From: Bacteroidota bacterium
GTDB taxonomy: Bacteria; Bacteroidota; Bacteroidia; Bacteroidales; VadinHA17
Length of the DNA: 7,195 nt
NCBI GenBank assembly: GCA_016868515.1
Contig: VGGM01000075.1
Location: forward strand, 1 to 7,195
Direction: 5' to 3'
The position numbers and the translations under genes are program-made. Shown here piece after piece: positions 1-5,967 of this stretch. The notes under the pieces were generated by a model. It was not told the origin of the DNA and did not search any database. It was given only the letters and a program-made list of their open reading frames with translations. How positions within the stretch are numbered: position 1 is the stretch's first letter; every line of letters begins with the position of its first letter.

Positions 1-164
1 TGGGTTCCGATTGTAGTACTCTTGACCAATACCGCAACACCGGGTATGACTCCTTCTCCGGCAACCGAAGAAGTAACCGTACCCGTAATAACCACTGTCT
101 GTGCAAGTAGCACCGAAAAACCGGTGAGCACAAACACTGCGATCATCAGTGTAAGTTTCTTCAT
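1..164 (-). CDS. SusC/RagA-type TonB-dependent outer membrane receptor, N-terminal fragment
   Basis: Only the first 54 codons lie in the window; the gene runs off the left edge. The protein begins MKKLTLMIAVFVLTG and has a classic signal peptide ending near LLAQ (about residues 1-22). The next stretch contains ITGTVTSS, then GVIPGVAVLVKSTTIGT, which is the start of the carboxypeptidase-regulatory-like (CarboxypepD_reg-like) domain that opens SusC/RagA proteins; the family form is close to G-V-S-V-x-V-K-G-T-T-I-G-T. Known for the family: SusC proteins are 22-strand outer-membrane barrels that import glycans or peptides with a SusD lipoprotein, driven by TonB. The plug and barrel cannot be seen here, so another protein with the same N-terminal domain remains possible. 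The start codon follows an A-rich leader with no Shine-Dalgarno, normal for Bacteroidota. A good -7 box lies about 55 bp upstream. Confidence 0.75.
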   Translation of the reverse strand, partial: MKKLTLMIAVFVLTGFSVLLAQTVVITGTVTSSVAGEGVIPGVAVLVKSTTIGT

Positions 165-218
165 AGTTTAAGTTTTAGGTTTGTTAAAAAAAAGGTTTTA
201 GTTTGGCTAATGCAAATG

Positions 219-226
219 CAAATATA
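219..226 (-). promoter_or_regulatory. Bacteroidota -7 promoter box for the SusC-like gene
   Basis: On the minus strand this reads TATATTTG, a perfect match to the Bacteroidota -7 consensus TAnnTTTG, and it would give a leader of roughly 45-50 nt before the start codon at 164. No clear TTG/TTTG -33 element is found at 19-21 bp. Two T-tracts on the plus strand (250-258 and 261-266), which are A-tracts on the transcribed strand, sit roughly 40-55 bp upstream of the predicted start and could act like an UP element. The box overlaps a short tandem repeat, ATTTGC twice on the minus strand (212-223). Confidence 0.5.
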
Positions 227-407
227 AGAAATACAATATCCCATTAACATTTTTTTTTGATTTTTTCGTTCTCCGGCTGCACTGTCCGGCCATTTTATTC
301 CGACATGGTGCAACCGGTACCACGAAAGAGCGCAATTGTTACTCCAAGGTTGGCCGGATTACCTTTAATCAGCGGTGCCCGTCTGACTGAGGAAGGAATA
401 CAATGTT
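227..407. other. Intergenic stretch with no recognised gene
   Basis: This spacer lies between the SusC-like promoter box and the end of the unknown secreted gene (stop at 408). It holds the T-tracts noted with the promoter and otherwise only scattered CCGG and ACCGGT palindromes of 4-6 bp. I see no convincing stem-loop plus T-tract terminator on the minus strand, no tRNA-like fold and no small ORF I would defend. Confidence 0.6.
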
Positions 408-1106
408 CTATCTGGAAATACTGCCGTTAATATACCTGAAAAGCTCGGTAATATCGCTAATGTCCCTGAAACGGGTTTTGTTCCTTTTAATGAAATCCTG
501 CGCTGCACCCGCCTCGGTGCCGCATTTCGATACAATGTCGTTTGTGTTTGAAACTCTTAAGGCCGGATTGTCACCCACTTTCATGTAGATTGCAGGCGCC
601 GCGTCCTGAAACATTGCAGGTATGGGAGCATCCTGGTAAGGTTGTGGTGCCTGTGCTTTCTGAAACTGCTTAGTCCTCTTCTCATATACTGAGTAGTACC
701 CTTCATACAGTGCCAGAAAGTAACCTTTCTTAATATCCGTCTTCTCCGAATATGGGAGATATACAATGGTCGCCTCCCTGATGTACAGCTTCAATATGCT
801 GTCGGGAATGGCAATGTGGTATACCTGGTCATCCTTCCGGAATTCTATCCTGTCAGCATAAACGTCATACCTGAACTCACCTGGGAGGGTATTGCCCGAT
901 TTCATGTGAAGTGAACCGGGCCGGAACTCATCAATCAGATAAGGAGATCCCTGTATGTCTTTGTATTCGAGCTGACTAGGCGAAACCAACCCCTTGTCCC
1001 TTCGAAGCTTGTCAAGGTATGAATCAATAACTGACAGGTTTTCCTGTGCAAATGAAACCTGGTTAATAAGAATCACCAGAACTACCTGGAAGACCATACG
1101 TACCAT
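408..1106 (-). CDS. Secreted protein of unknown function (Bacteroidota-type)
   Basis: A 232-residue protein whose function I do not know. It starts MVRMVFQVVLVILINQ and has a signal peptide likely cleaved after SFAQ (about residue 21), so it is exported; there is no lipobox cysteine. Residues 53-105 carry a pattern of short beta strands (GSPYLIDEF, GEFRYDVYADRIEF, VYHIAIPDSI). A proline-rich linker follows (about 152-171), then a C-terminal segment beginning AIYMKVGDNPALRVSN (172-187) and helical to the end, with FIKRNK near 205-210. From memory this organisation (signal peptide, G-x-x-Y-L beta module, then a GD-x-P-A-x-x-V-x-N and F-I-K-x-N-K tail) recurs in uncharacterised Bacteroidota proteins of similar size; a profile search would settle that. 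Met4 at 1097 is an alternative start giving a shorter n-region. A gap of 54 bp separates it from the upstream porin-like gene, with its own possible promoter there. Confidence 0.8.
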   Translation of the reverse strand: MVRMVFQVVLVILINQVSFAQENLSVIDSYLDKLRRDKGLVSPSQLEYKDIQGSPYLIDEFRPGSLHMKSGNTLPGEFRYDVYADRIEFRKDDQVYHIAIPDSILKLYIREATIVYLPYSEKTDIKKGYFLALYEGYYSVYEKRTKQFQKAQAPQPYQDAPIPAMFQDAAPAIYMKVGDNPALRVSNTNDIVSKCGTEAGAAQDFIKRNKTRFRDISDITELFRYINGSISR

Positions 1107-1122
1107 AATCCGTCTGTTTCCG

Positions 1123-1130
1123 CAAATGTA
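1123..1130 (-). promoter_or_regulatory. Possible -7 promoter box for the unknown secreted gene
   Basis: The minus strand reads TACATTTG, a full TAnnTTTG match, in the 54-bp gap upstream of the start at 1106. The leader would be only about 10 nt to Met1, or about 20 nt to Met4 (1097), which slightly favours the shorter start if this promoter is used. No -33 TTG is found at the usual spacing, so chance occurrence in AT-rich sequence is possible. Confidence 0.35.
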
Positions 1131-1160
1131 GCAAAATATATGCTTTCCGATCCTGCCGGC

Positions 1161-2258
1161 CTAAAATCTGATCTCAATGGCAGCCTCATAAATTCTTGTA
1201 ACAGTACCGTTCTTCTTACGGGTATCGATGTTAGCCAGAAACTTGTTGCTACCCATAAACCGGTAACAGATTCCGGTGGTGAATGATGAACAATCATCGG
1301 GGTTTTCCGATTCGATATGATGCCTGTCAATCCTCGACATCAATGCCCAGTTCGTTGGAATCAGTTTCATCTCCCCGAAAACCGAATAACCTCTGTTGTT
1401 GCAGGGGGCGCCCTCCTCATCGGTTAATGTTCCGCCACCGTTTCCTATGCCTTTATAAATCTGACCAGCTATTACCAGTGGGCGGCTCTGCCATGAGAGA
1501 TAAAGGTGACTGAGGCTGAAATCAGGCGCTGAAGGTACATTTCCCTTTCCTGCCACAAAACTGTAACTTGCCTGAAACCCGGGCATACTGTTTCCAAAAG
1601 GACGTATAGTAATCCTCCCCTCAACCAGTTTATTGCTGTTGGCTTCAATCGCATGATAGCCTCCGCCGTTGTAGAGCCCGACAGAGTAACTCCCATATTT
1701 TCCCGGAAAGCTGCTGCTTACGTTTTTCTGATATTCCTGGTTAACCTCGCCCCCTATCAGCCCTGAAAAGGAAACCCCGAAATCGGCCGAGGAGAGTATT
1801 TTGTACTTGTCAAGAAACATGGCCGACTGAACCCTGTAGTCGTTGACCTTGTCTTCAAAACCGAAAAACGGACGGTTGATAAGCCCGATCTCCCACCAGC
1901 TGTTCTTCAGTACCGGCAGGTAAGAGTTTTCAATATGTAACAGGCAGTATTTAAGCCTCATCTCAATGTTTCCGGCATCTGATCCCTCCTCGTCAAGCAC
2001 AATGTCCTGAGTAAACCTTACAGAAAAAATGTCGCTGAACTTCTTGCTGAATGTAATGTATCCCCTTCTCAGGGTAAAAGAGTTATTATACCCGCTACCG
2101 CTCTCTTGAACATTATATATCAGGAACCACTGGCCGCTGAAACTGGTGTTAGTGGTTAACTGCCTGATAATCTGTGAATCGGCAGCCTGTGAATAAGTTG
2201 TAAGCGGTATTAAGGCGAGTTGTATGGCTATGAGAAATCTCCCTGGTACAGTTATCAT
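1161..2258 (-). CDS. Outer membrane porin-like beta-barrel protein (OprO/OprP-like)
   Basis: A 365-residue protein with a signal peptide (hydrophobic core about residues 8-20, cleavage near TYSQA). The mature part alternates short amphipathic strands and loops as in an outer-membrane barrel and ends in AAIEIRF, with the terminal phenylalanine that the BAM complex recognises. FTLRRGYITF (61-70) followed by FSVRFTQDI matches the phosphate-selective porin O/P pattern in which an R-R-x-Y-(L/I)-x-F strand is followed by the next strand of the barrel. GLYNGGGYH (194-202) matches the YNG-x-GY motif seen in Bacteroidota porins of this group. The family forms passive channels, some anion- or phosphate-selective; the substrate here cannot be read from sequence. 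The length fits a 14-16 strand barrel. The gene sits 75 bp downstream of the CapA-like gene, so it may be a distal operon member; no good promoter box was found in that gap. Confidence 0.78.
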   Translation of the reverse strand: MITVPGRFLIAIQLALIPLTTYSQAADSQIIRQLTTNTSFSGQWFLIYNVQESGSGYNNSFTLRRGYITFSKKFSDIFSVRFTQDIVLDEEGSDAGNIEMRLKYCLLHIENSYLPVLKNSWWEIGLINRPFFGFEDKVNDYRVQSAMFLDKYKILSSADFGVSFSGLIGGEVNQEYQKNVSSSFPGKYGSYSVGLYNGGGYHAIEANSNKLVEGRITIRPFGNSMPGFQASYSFVAGKGNVPSAPDFSLSHLYLSWQSRPLVIAGQIYKGIGNGGGTLTDEEGAPCNNRGYSVFGEMKLIPTNWALMSRIDRHHIESENPDDCSSFTTGICYRFMGSNKFLANIDTRKKNGTVTRIYEAAIEIRF

Positions 2259-2333
2259 CGGTAATTAGATTAGTCCCGGTATAAGTATGCAATTTGCTTT
2301 GAACAGATTATTATCATTAATTGTTAACCGGTG

Positions 2334-3482
2334 TCAGCGTATCTCCGATAGGCCCCGGCTGCTGTTCTGAAGAAGCCTTCCCGAATCGTTCAGGAAAATC
2401 CTGAGTCTCGACTTTGAATCGATGTCGGCCGGAATGGCATTATCTGAATCATGTCGTGCAGCCGGAAGAACATAGAATTTTCTTTTCCCGTTTTCAACAG
2501 GGGTGTAAACCCATGTAAGAATATAGCCAGCACTGCTTATCCTCGCACTCCCGGAACCCTTCTCAAATAATACCGATACCATCATCCCTCCGTCGGTACG
2601 CCTGTTCCTCTGGTTCGAAATAAAATTTCCCAGCGAATAGACCACAAGCCTGTCTTCGCCAGGTAATTCGCCAGGGGTGAGTATTGCCGGCTGTATCACA
2701 TGTGGATGAGAGCCTATAACCATCATAACACCTTTGTCAAATAACCACTGTGCAAGCTCTGTCTGCTGTTCCGAAGGTACCGTGTCGTATTCGGTTCCCC
2801 AGTGCATAAAAACTATGGTGGCATCAACGCCGGAATTTATTGCCGCCCCAATGTCGGTCTCCATAACCTTCCTGTCAATCAGGTCGACTACCGCCGGGAA
2901 AGGCACCTTTATACCGTTCGTTCCGTATGTGTAATTAAGAAGGGCAAGCTTTATCCCGTTTTTTTCAATTATGCAGGGAACCAGTGAATCCCGTTCGGAA
3001 GCGGTGCGGTAGGTGCCGGTGTGAATAATGCCAAGACTGTCAAGCCTTCCAATTGTGCTGTTTATCCCTGCCAGCCCCCTGTCAACACTATGGTTGTTGG
3101 CTGTGACCAGAACCCCTATGCCGGCCTCCCTGGCAGCTGCCGCAAGTGCCGCTGGCGAACTGAACAGAGGGTAACCCTTGTAGGGTAGCCCGCCCAGGGT
3201 CACCTCCAGATTGCCTATCGCAATATCGTGCGATTTTATTATCGGAGCAATATGCCGGAATACAGGATGGTAATCATAGGTGCCGGCTGATTCATCATAT
3301 GCAGATGCAATCTGACTGTCATGACCCATTATGTCACCAATGAAAAGGATACTTAACCTGCCATGGTTTCCTCCAGGGTACTGCCCGCCCGCCTGCATCG
3401 AAACAATCAGCAGAAACAAACCCGCAAGATGTCGGCAGGTATCGGTTATCCCTGAATGCCATCGGGCTTTTCTAATCTTCAT
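2334..3482 (-). CDS. Secreted CapA-family (PGA_cap) metallophosphatase-like protein
   Basis: Member of the bacterial CapA family, which has a calcineurin-like metallophosphatase fold and is best known from poly-gamma-glutamate capsule synthesis (CapA/PgsA). Counting from the chosen start, the family motifs appear in order: LFIGDIM (D50), IGNLEVTLGG (N91, E93), VTANNHSVDRG (N129-H131), IVFMHWGTEY (H227), VIGSHPHVIQP (H259, H261) and VYSLGNF (282-287). All expected metal-site residues seem intact, and about 382 residues is a normal length. The start at 3482 (MKIRKARWHSG) gives a basic n-region and a hydrophobic segment (LAGLFLLIVSM), so a signal peptide or anchor places the enzyme domain outside the cytoplasm. 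A longer start at 3506 adds eight residues and lengthens the n-region; neither has a clear RBS. It overlaps the FkbM-like gene by 11 bp (35 bp with the longer start), implying cotranscription. Many relatives occur without a capsule operon, so the substrate is open. Confidence 0.88.
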   Translation of the reverse strand: MKIRKARWHSGITDTCRHLAGLFLLIVSMQAGGQYPGGNHGRLSILFIGDIMGHDSQIASAYDESAGTYDYHPVFRHIAPIIKSHDIAIGNLEVTLGGLPYKGYPLFSSPAALAAAAREAGIGVLVTANNHSVDRGLAGINSTIGRLDSLGIIHTGTYRTASERDSLVPCIIEKNGIKLALLNYTYGTNGIKVPFPAVVDLIDRKVMETDIGAAINSGVDATIVFMHWGTEYDTVPSEQQTELAQWLFDKGVMMVIGSHPHVIQPAILTPGELPGEDRLVVYSLGNFISNQRNRRTDGGMMVSVLFEKGSGSARISSAGYILTWVYTPVENGKRKFYVLPAARHDSDNAIPADIDSKSRLRIFLNDSGRLLQNSSRGLSEIR

Positions 3483-4110
3483 GCAGGAACCTGGAAAGAT
3501 ATTCATCGGGATTCAGGGCGGCCACCAGGTAACCACCCAGTTGCTTTATCTCATATCCCCGTCTCTTCAAACTGGTTCTGATTCCAGTTTTTGCTTCCTG
3601 TCTTATGTTGCCCGATTCTATGGCAAACACTTCGGGTGTGATTTCATCAGCACCCGTAAGACTTAGTGCATAGGTGCCTGCATCTGGCGAGTTTATCTGC
3701 AGCCATGCAGGGTTGGAAATTCTGTGGCTCTTAATCTGTTCAGAGATTAATTCATGCCATTTGCCGTTTGCCGTTGACAGGCAAATAGCTGTTACCCCCG
3801 ACTGATTTCCGTACAGAGGTGCGGTATAATACCTGAATACCTCCCCGGAAGGTTCAATTACCAAACCCTTCCATGCATCTCTTTTTGCAATCCTGTTTAT
3901 CGGGTCATGAAGAACCGACGTGCCCGATCCCAATTGAAGAAAGGTTATACCTCTCCTGGTTTTGGAAAACTCGCTGGCGAAATGTTCAGCCGATGCAAAC
4001 TCGGGCCAGTAATTATTTCTCAGGTACCATCTGTAAATACCGCTGTTCGATGCACTCAGCCTGAATGCTACCCTGTTCCTGAATCCCCTTGACCTCGTTA
4101 GTAATTTCAT
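3472..4110 (-). CDS. Short, degenerate FkbM-like methyltransferase-fold protein
   Basis: A 212-residue protein whose layout resembles FkbM-family SAM-dependent methyltransferases. ITFLQLGSGTSVLHDPI (55-71) aligns in position with the family SAM-binding loop (typically (V/I)-Q-I-G-A-N-D-G), WKGLVIEPS (80-88) aligns with the W-K-G-x-x-V-E-P strand holding the ribose-binding acid (E86), and WLQINSPDAGTYALSL (136-151) aligns with the I-D-T-E-G-x-D segment. The C-terminal part (LKRRGYEI, GGYLVAA) matches the closing strands. The loop reads GSGTS where G-A-N-D-G is expected, and the conserved Asp of the ID-x-E-G motif is Asn140, so activity is doubtful. No signal peptide or membrane segment is seen. 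Family members O-methylate sugars or natural products. The overlap with the CapA-like gene suggests a shared role in a surface polymer. The assignment is from motif pattern only and is moderately secure. Confidence 0.6.
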   Translation of the reverse strand: MKLLTRSRGFRNRVAFRLSASNSGIYRWYLRNNYWPEFASAEHFASEFSKTRRGITFLQLGSGTSVLHDPINRIAKRDAWKGLVIEPSGEVFRYYTAPLYGNQSGVTAICLSTANGKWHELISEQIKSHRISNPAWLQINSPDAGTYALSLTGADEITPEVFAIESGNIRQEAKTGIRTSLKRRGYEIKQLGGYLVAALNPDEYLSRFLHED

Positions 4111-4133
4111 CCGGTCCTGTATTAAACATGTTT

Positions 4134-4141
4134 CAAAGATA
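4134..4141 (-). promoter_or_regulatory. Bacteroidota -7 promoter box for the FkbM-like/CapA-like pair
   Basis: The minus strand reads TATCTTTG, the commonest form of the TAnnTTTG box, about 24 bp before the start codon at 4110. It would yield a short leader of roughly 15-20 nt. The expected TTG near -33 is not present at 19-21 bp; only a T-rich run (TGTTTTCG) lies nearby. It is placed to drive the FkbM-like and CapA-like genes and perhaps the porin-like gene beyond. Confidence 0.5.
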
Positions 4142-4202
4142 GTTTTTTGTACGAAAACAGATGGTAAGGGTCATGCATGCGGGTATTGAAAAGGGGGCTG
4201 GC

Positions 4203-4781
4203 TTACTTACGGACATTTGACGGTTGCGGTTTTCCGTGGATATGTCCATTCCCGTGGAAAATCTCCTTGTTGACATATTTAATGCTTTCGATGGTATAAA
4301 GGGCCCTTGGATTATAATGGTTTATGTGCTCAAGAACTTCCCTGATCATGCTCCGTCGTACTATTATATATATAATGCCAACCTCACCATCTACACCCTG
4401 GGCATCGACATAGGTTATTCCGTAACCCTCCTCCTTCAGCCGGGCCACAAGCTGCGATGGATCACGCTTAGTTATGACCCTTACCATTTCATGACCGATA
4501 GCCAGTTTTTCCTCAATTATCATCCCTACATAGTTGCCGGTTGCGAATCCACCGGCATAGGCCAGATAACAGAGCCAGTTATCGAGATTCTGCATTATCC
4601 TGCTTATGGCAATGATCCATATAAGAACTTCCACGAAGCCGATAAGGGGGGCAACCCTCTTCATCCCCTTTGATACGAAGATAATCCTCAAAGTGCCCAT
4701 CGATACGTCCAATATCCTGGCTGTGAAAATCGCCAGCGGAAGTACCACATAGTCAAAAACGGGTGAATCAAAGAATTCCAT
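4203..4781 (-). CDS. UPF0316 / DUF2179 (DUF5698) integral membrane protein
   Basis: A 192-residue protein of the UPF0316 family (relatives include Bacillus YebE); its biochemical role is not established. The N-terminal half holds three likely membrane helices (about 9-34, 42-62 and 67-88), with the family-typical stretches RILDVSMGTLRIIFVSKG, ISRIMQNLDN and AYAGGFATGNYVGMIIEEKLAIG. The C-terminal half (about 95-175) is the soluble DUF2179-type domain, seen as LVARLKEEGYGITYVDAQG, GEVGIIYIIVRR and NPRALYTIESIKYVNKEIF. The length is usual for the family; a short histidine-containing tail (HGNGHIHGKP) follows. Known: the same C-terminal domain type occurs in YitT-like membrane proteins, suggesting a ligand-sensing or regulatory module, but no ligand can be inferred here. 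It is separated by 92 bp from the next minus-strand gene, which has its own promoter box, and lies divergent to the tocopherol-cyclase-like gene. Confidence 0.9.
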   Translation of the reverse strand: MEFFDSPVFDYVVLPLAIFTARILDVSMGTLRIIFVSKGMKRVAPLIGFVEVLIWIIAISRIMQNLDNWLCYLAYAGGFATGNYVGMIIEEKLAIGHEMVRVITKRDPSQLVARLKEEGYGITYVDAQGVDGEVGIIYIIVRRSMIREVLEHINHYNPRALYTIESIKYVNKEIFHGNGHIHGKPQPSNVRK

Positions 4782-4972
4782 TATCTGAAAAATCGTAGTT
4801 TATTATGTAATAAGCTGTTGGTCTGATGTATAACAAGGACTGGTGTCGTCAGTGATATCTCTGCAAGATAGGCCAATTTGATAAAACTTCAATAGCTCCC
4901 TGTACGGCTTCGCTATTCTTGTGAAATGATTTCGTGAGAAATGTCCATGAAACACCTATATTTATAATCACT
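4782..4972. other. Divergent intergenic region
   Basis: This 191-bp gap separates the minus-strand UPF0316 gene from the plus-strand tocopherol-cyclase-like gene, so it must hold promoters for both unless transcription enters from outside. The minus-strand candidate is listed separately. No convincing plus-strand promoter was found. No riboswitch-like conserved element, long palindrome or operator was recognised. Confidence 0.6.
4863..4892 (-). promoter_or_regulatory. Possible promoter for the UPF0316 gene
   Basis: On the minus strand TTG (4892-4890) is followed after 19 bp by TATCTTGC (4870-4863). The spacing is right for a Bacteroidota -33/-7 promoter, but the -7 box is one T short of TAnnTTTG. 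The leader would be about 75 nt. This is weak evidence, offered as the best candidate in the divergent gap. Confidence 0.3.
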
Positions 4973-5635
4973 ATGAAAAGTCTATACCGCATTTATAACC
5001 CGGAGGTATTCCAGGGCTCACCTGAAATGAACAACTATTTTGAAGGCTGGTACTTCAAGATGGTGTCTGCAAATTGCTCAGGAGCAATTGCATTTATCCC
5101 CGGAATCTCCCTGTCGGACGACAGGCACTCGTTTATCCAGTATATTGACGGTATTAACCGTCGGACTGCCTACTTCAGGTATCCTGTTGAGGAGTTCAGC
5201 TTCGACCGTCGAAGGTTTATGGTACGTATCGGACAATCGGTCTTTACCGCATCATCAGCATCTGTCAGCCTGGCCGATAAAAACTGGAATATTACAGGAG
5301 AGCTTCATTTCTCCGGTCAGGTAACCTTGCCCAAATCCCTGCTCAGGCCGGGTATAATGGGCTGGTATTCCTTTGTCCCGCGAATGGAGTGTAATCATGG
5401 TGTTGTTTCAATAGATCACAGGATTGAAGGGTCTGTTTCGGTTAATGGAACGGTAACCGATTTTTCAGGGGGGAGAGGCTATATTGAAAAAGACTGGGGC
5501 ACCTCTTTTCCGGAGTCATGGATATGGCTGCAGTGCAATAATTTCGAAGTTCCGGGAGTTTCACTTATGGTGTCGGTGGCAAAGATACCGTGGAGGGGCC
5601 GTTTTTTTATGGGACTGATCGCATTTCTCCATATC

Positions 5636-5644
5636 GGTGGAGCT
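5636..5644 (+). other. Frameshift site 1 (apparent loss of one base)
   Basis: Upstream, the reading frame gives AFLHIGG; downstream, the frame one base earlier gives SYRVISTYNGA. Restoring one base after the GGTGG at 5636-5640 yields a continuous I-G-G-S-Y-R-V-I-S-T-Y-N-G, which fits the family pattern G-x-x-Y-R-(F/V)-x-T-Y-x-G-A. The local sequence is not a homopolymer. Confidence 0.7.
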
Positions 5645-5766
5645 ACCGAGTTATTTCCACATACAACGGAGCCGTGGTTGAATCGCTAGTGCAGTTGAAT
5701 CCGAATCTCACTGAGTTAATAATCAGGAGGAAACGGAAGAAACTTTCCATAAAAACAGAGAAATGC

Positions 5767-5779
5767 GGATCGGGATCAA
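5767..5779 (+). other. Frameshift site 2 (apparent gain of one base)
   Basis: The middle frame reads IKTEKCGSG up to about 5775, and the original frame resumes as QLVAPVNGKM from 5777. Dropping one base, most simply T5776, joins them as C-G-S-G-Q-L-V-A-P. The site lies in a near-tandem repeat, GGATC at 5767-5771 and again at 5773-5777, a context in which slippage is plausible. Confidence 0.65.
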
Positions 5780-5967
5780 TTGGTCGCACCCGTAAATGGC
5801 AAAATGAGCAATATGATCCGTGAAAGCATCTCCTCCGAGACGGAGTTTGTCTATTCTGACGGTAGTGGCAGGGAAACCAGAATGCGTGGCGTAAGGGCCG
5901 GATATGAAGAGATGGAGAAGATATTTAGTTATTTCAGGAAGTGAAGGCTTTGGCTCATGGTTGAGGA

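Larger units (their letters stand above)
4973..5944 (+). pseudogene. Tocopherol cyclase family protein, interrupted by two compensating frameshifts
   Basis: The first part (4973-5641) reads MKSLYRIYNPEVFQG, then NYFEGWYFKMV (21-31), HSFIQYIDG, GWYSFVPRMECNHG (130-143) and GRGYIEKDWGTSFPESWIWLQCNNF (in 168-191), the hallmark motifs of the tocopherol cyclase family (plant VTE1/SXD1 and bacterial relatives). The frame then stops at 5689 after a non-family tail. The family C-terminus continues in the next frame from 5641 (YRVISTYNGAVVESLV through IKTEKCGSG) and returns to the first frame by 5777 (QLVAPVNGKMSNMIRES), ending at the stop 5942-5944 (IFSYFRK). A missing base near 5640 and an extra base near 5776 explain this; the repaired protein is 323 residues, usual for the family. 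Known: VTE1 closes the chromanol ring of tocopherol; bacterial members are mostly uncharacterised. Start 4973 is preferred over GTG 4934 because family similarity begins there. Undamaged, it would be a soluble protein. The cause may be real decay or a sequence error. A photolyase follows after 23 bp. Confidence 0.8.

Noticed and set aside
2259..2333. Promoter or terminator between the CapA-like and porin-like genes
   Set aside because: The AT-rich 75-bp gap has no TAnnTTTG match on the minus strand and no stem-loop followed by a T-tract, so neither can be supported.
3331..3666. Plus-strand ORF of 111 codons across the CapA-like/FkbM-like junction
   Set aside because: Antisense to two supported genes, with no domain pattern and no upstream signal.
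4161..4170. CATGCATGC palindrome as an operator or terminator
   Set aside because: It is short, without a loop or T-tract, and unaccompanied by a second copy; likely chance.
4224..4673. Plus-strand ORF of 149 codons opposite the UPF0316 gene
   Set aside because: It lies wholly antisense to a gene with clear family motifs and its translation shows no recognisable domain; it is a shadow ORF.
4957..4964. TATATTTA as a plus-strand -7 promoter box
   Set aside because: It differs from TAnnTTTG at the last base, lacks a -33 TTG at normal spacing and would place transcription start at or inside the start codon at 4973.
4934..4972. GTG start extending the tocopherol-cyclase-like protein by 13 residues
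   Set aside because: Family similarity begins at MKSLYRIYNPEVFQG (ATG at 4973); the extension has no family match.
5590..5823. Plus-strand ORF of 77 codons that could be called a separate small gene
   Set aside because: Its residues from about 5641 onward continue the tocopherol cyclase family pattern, while its first codons overlap the preceding frame. It is the middle segment of the frameshifted gene, not an independent gene.
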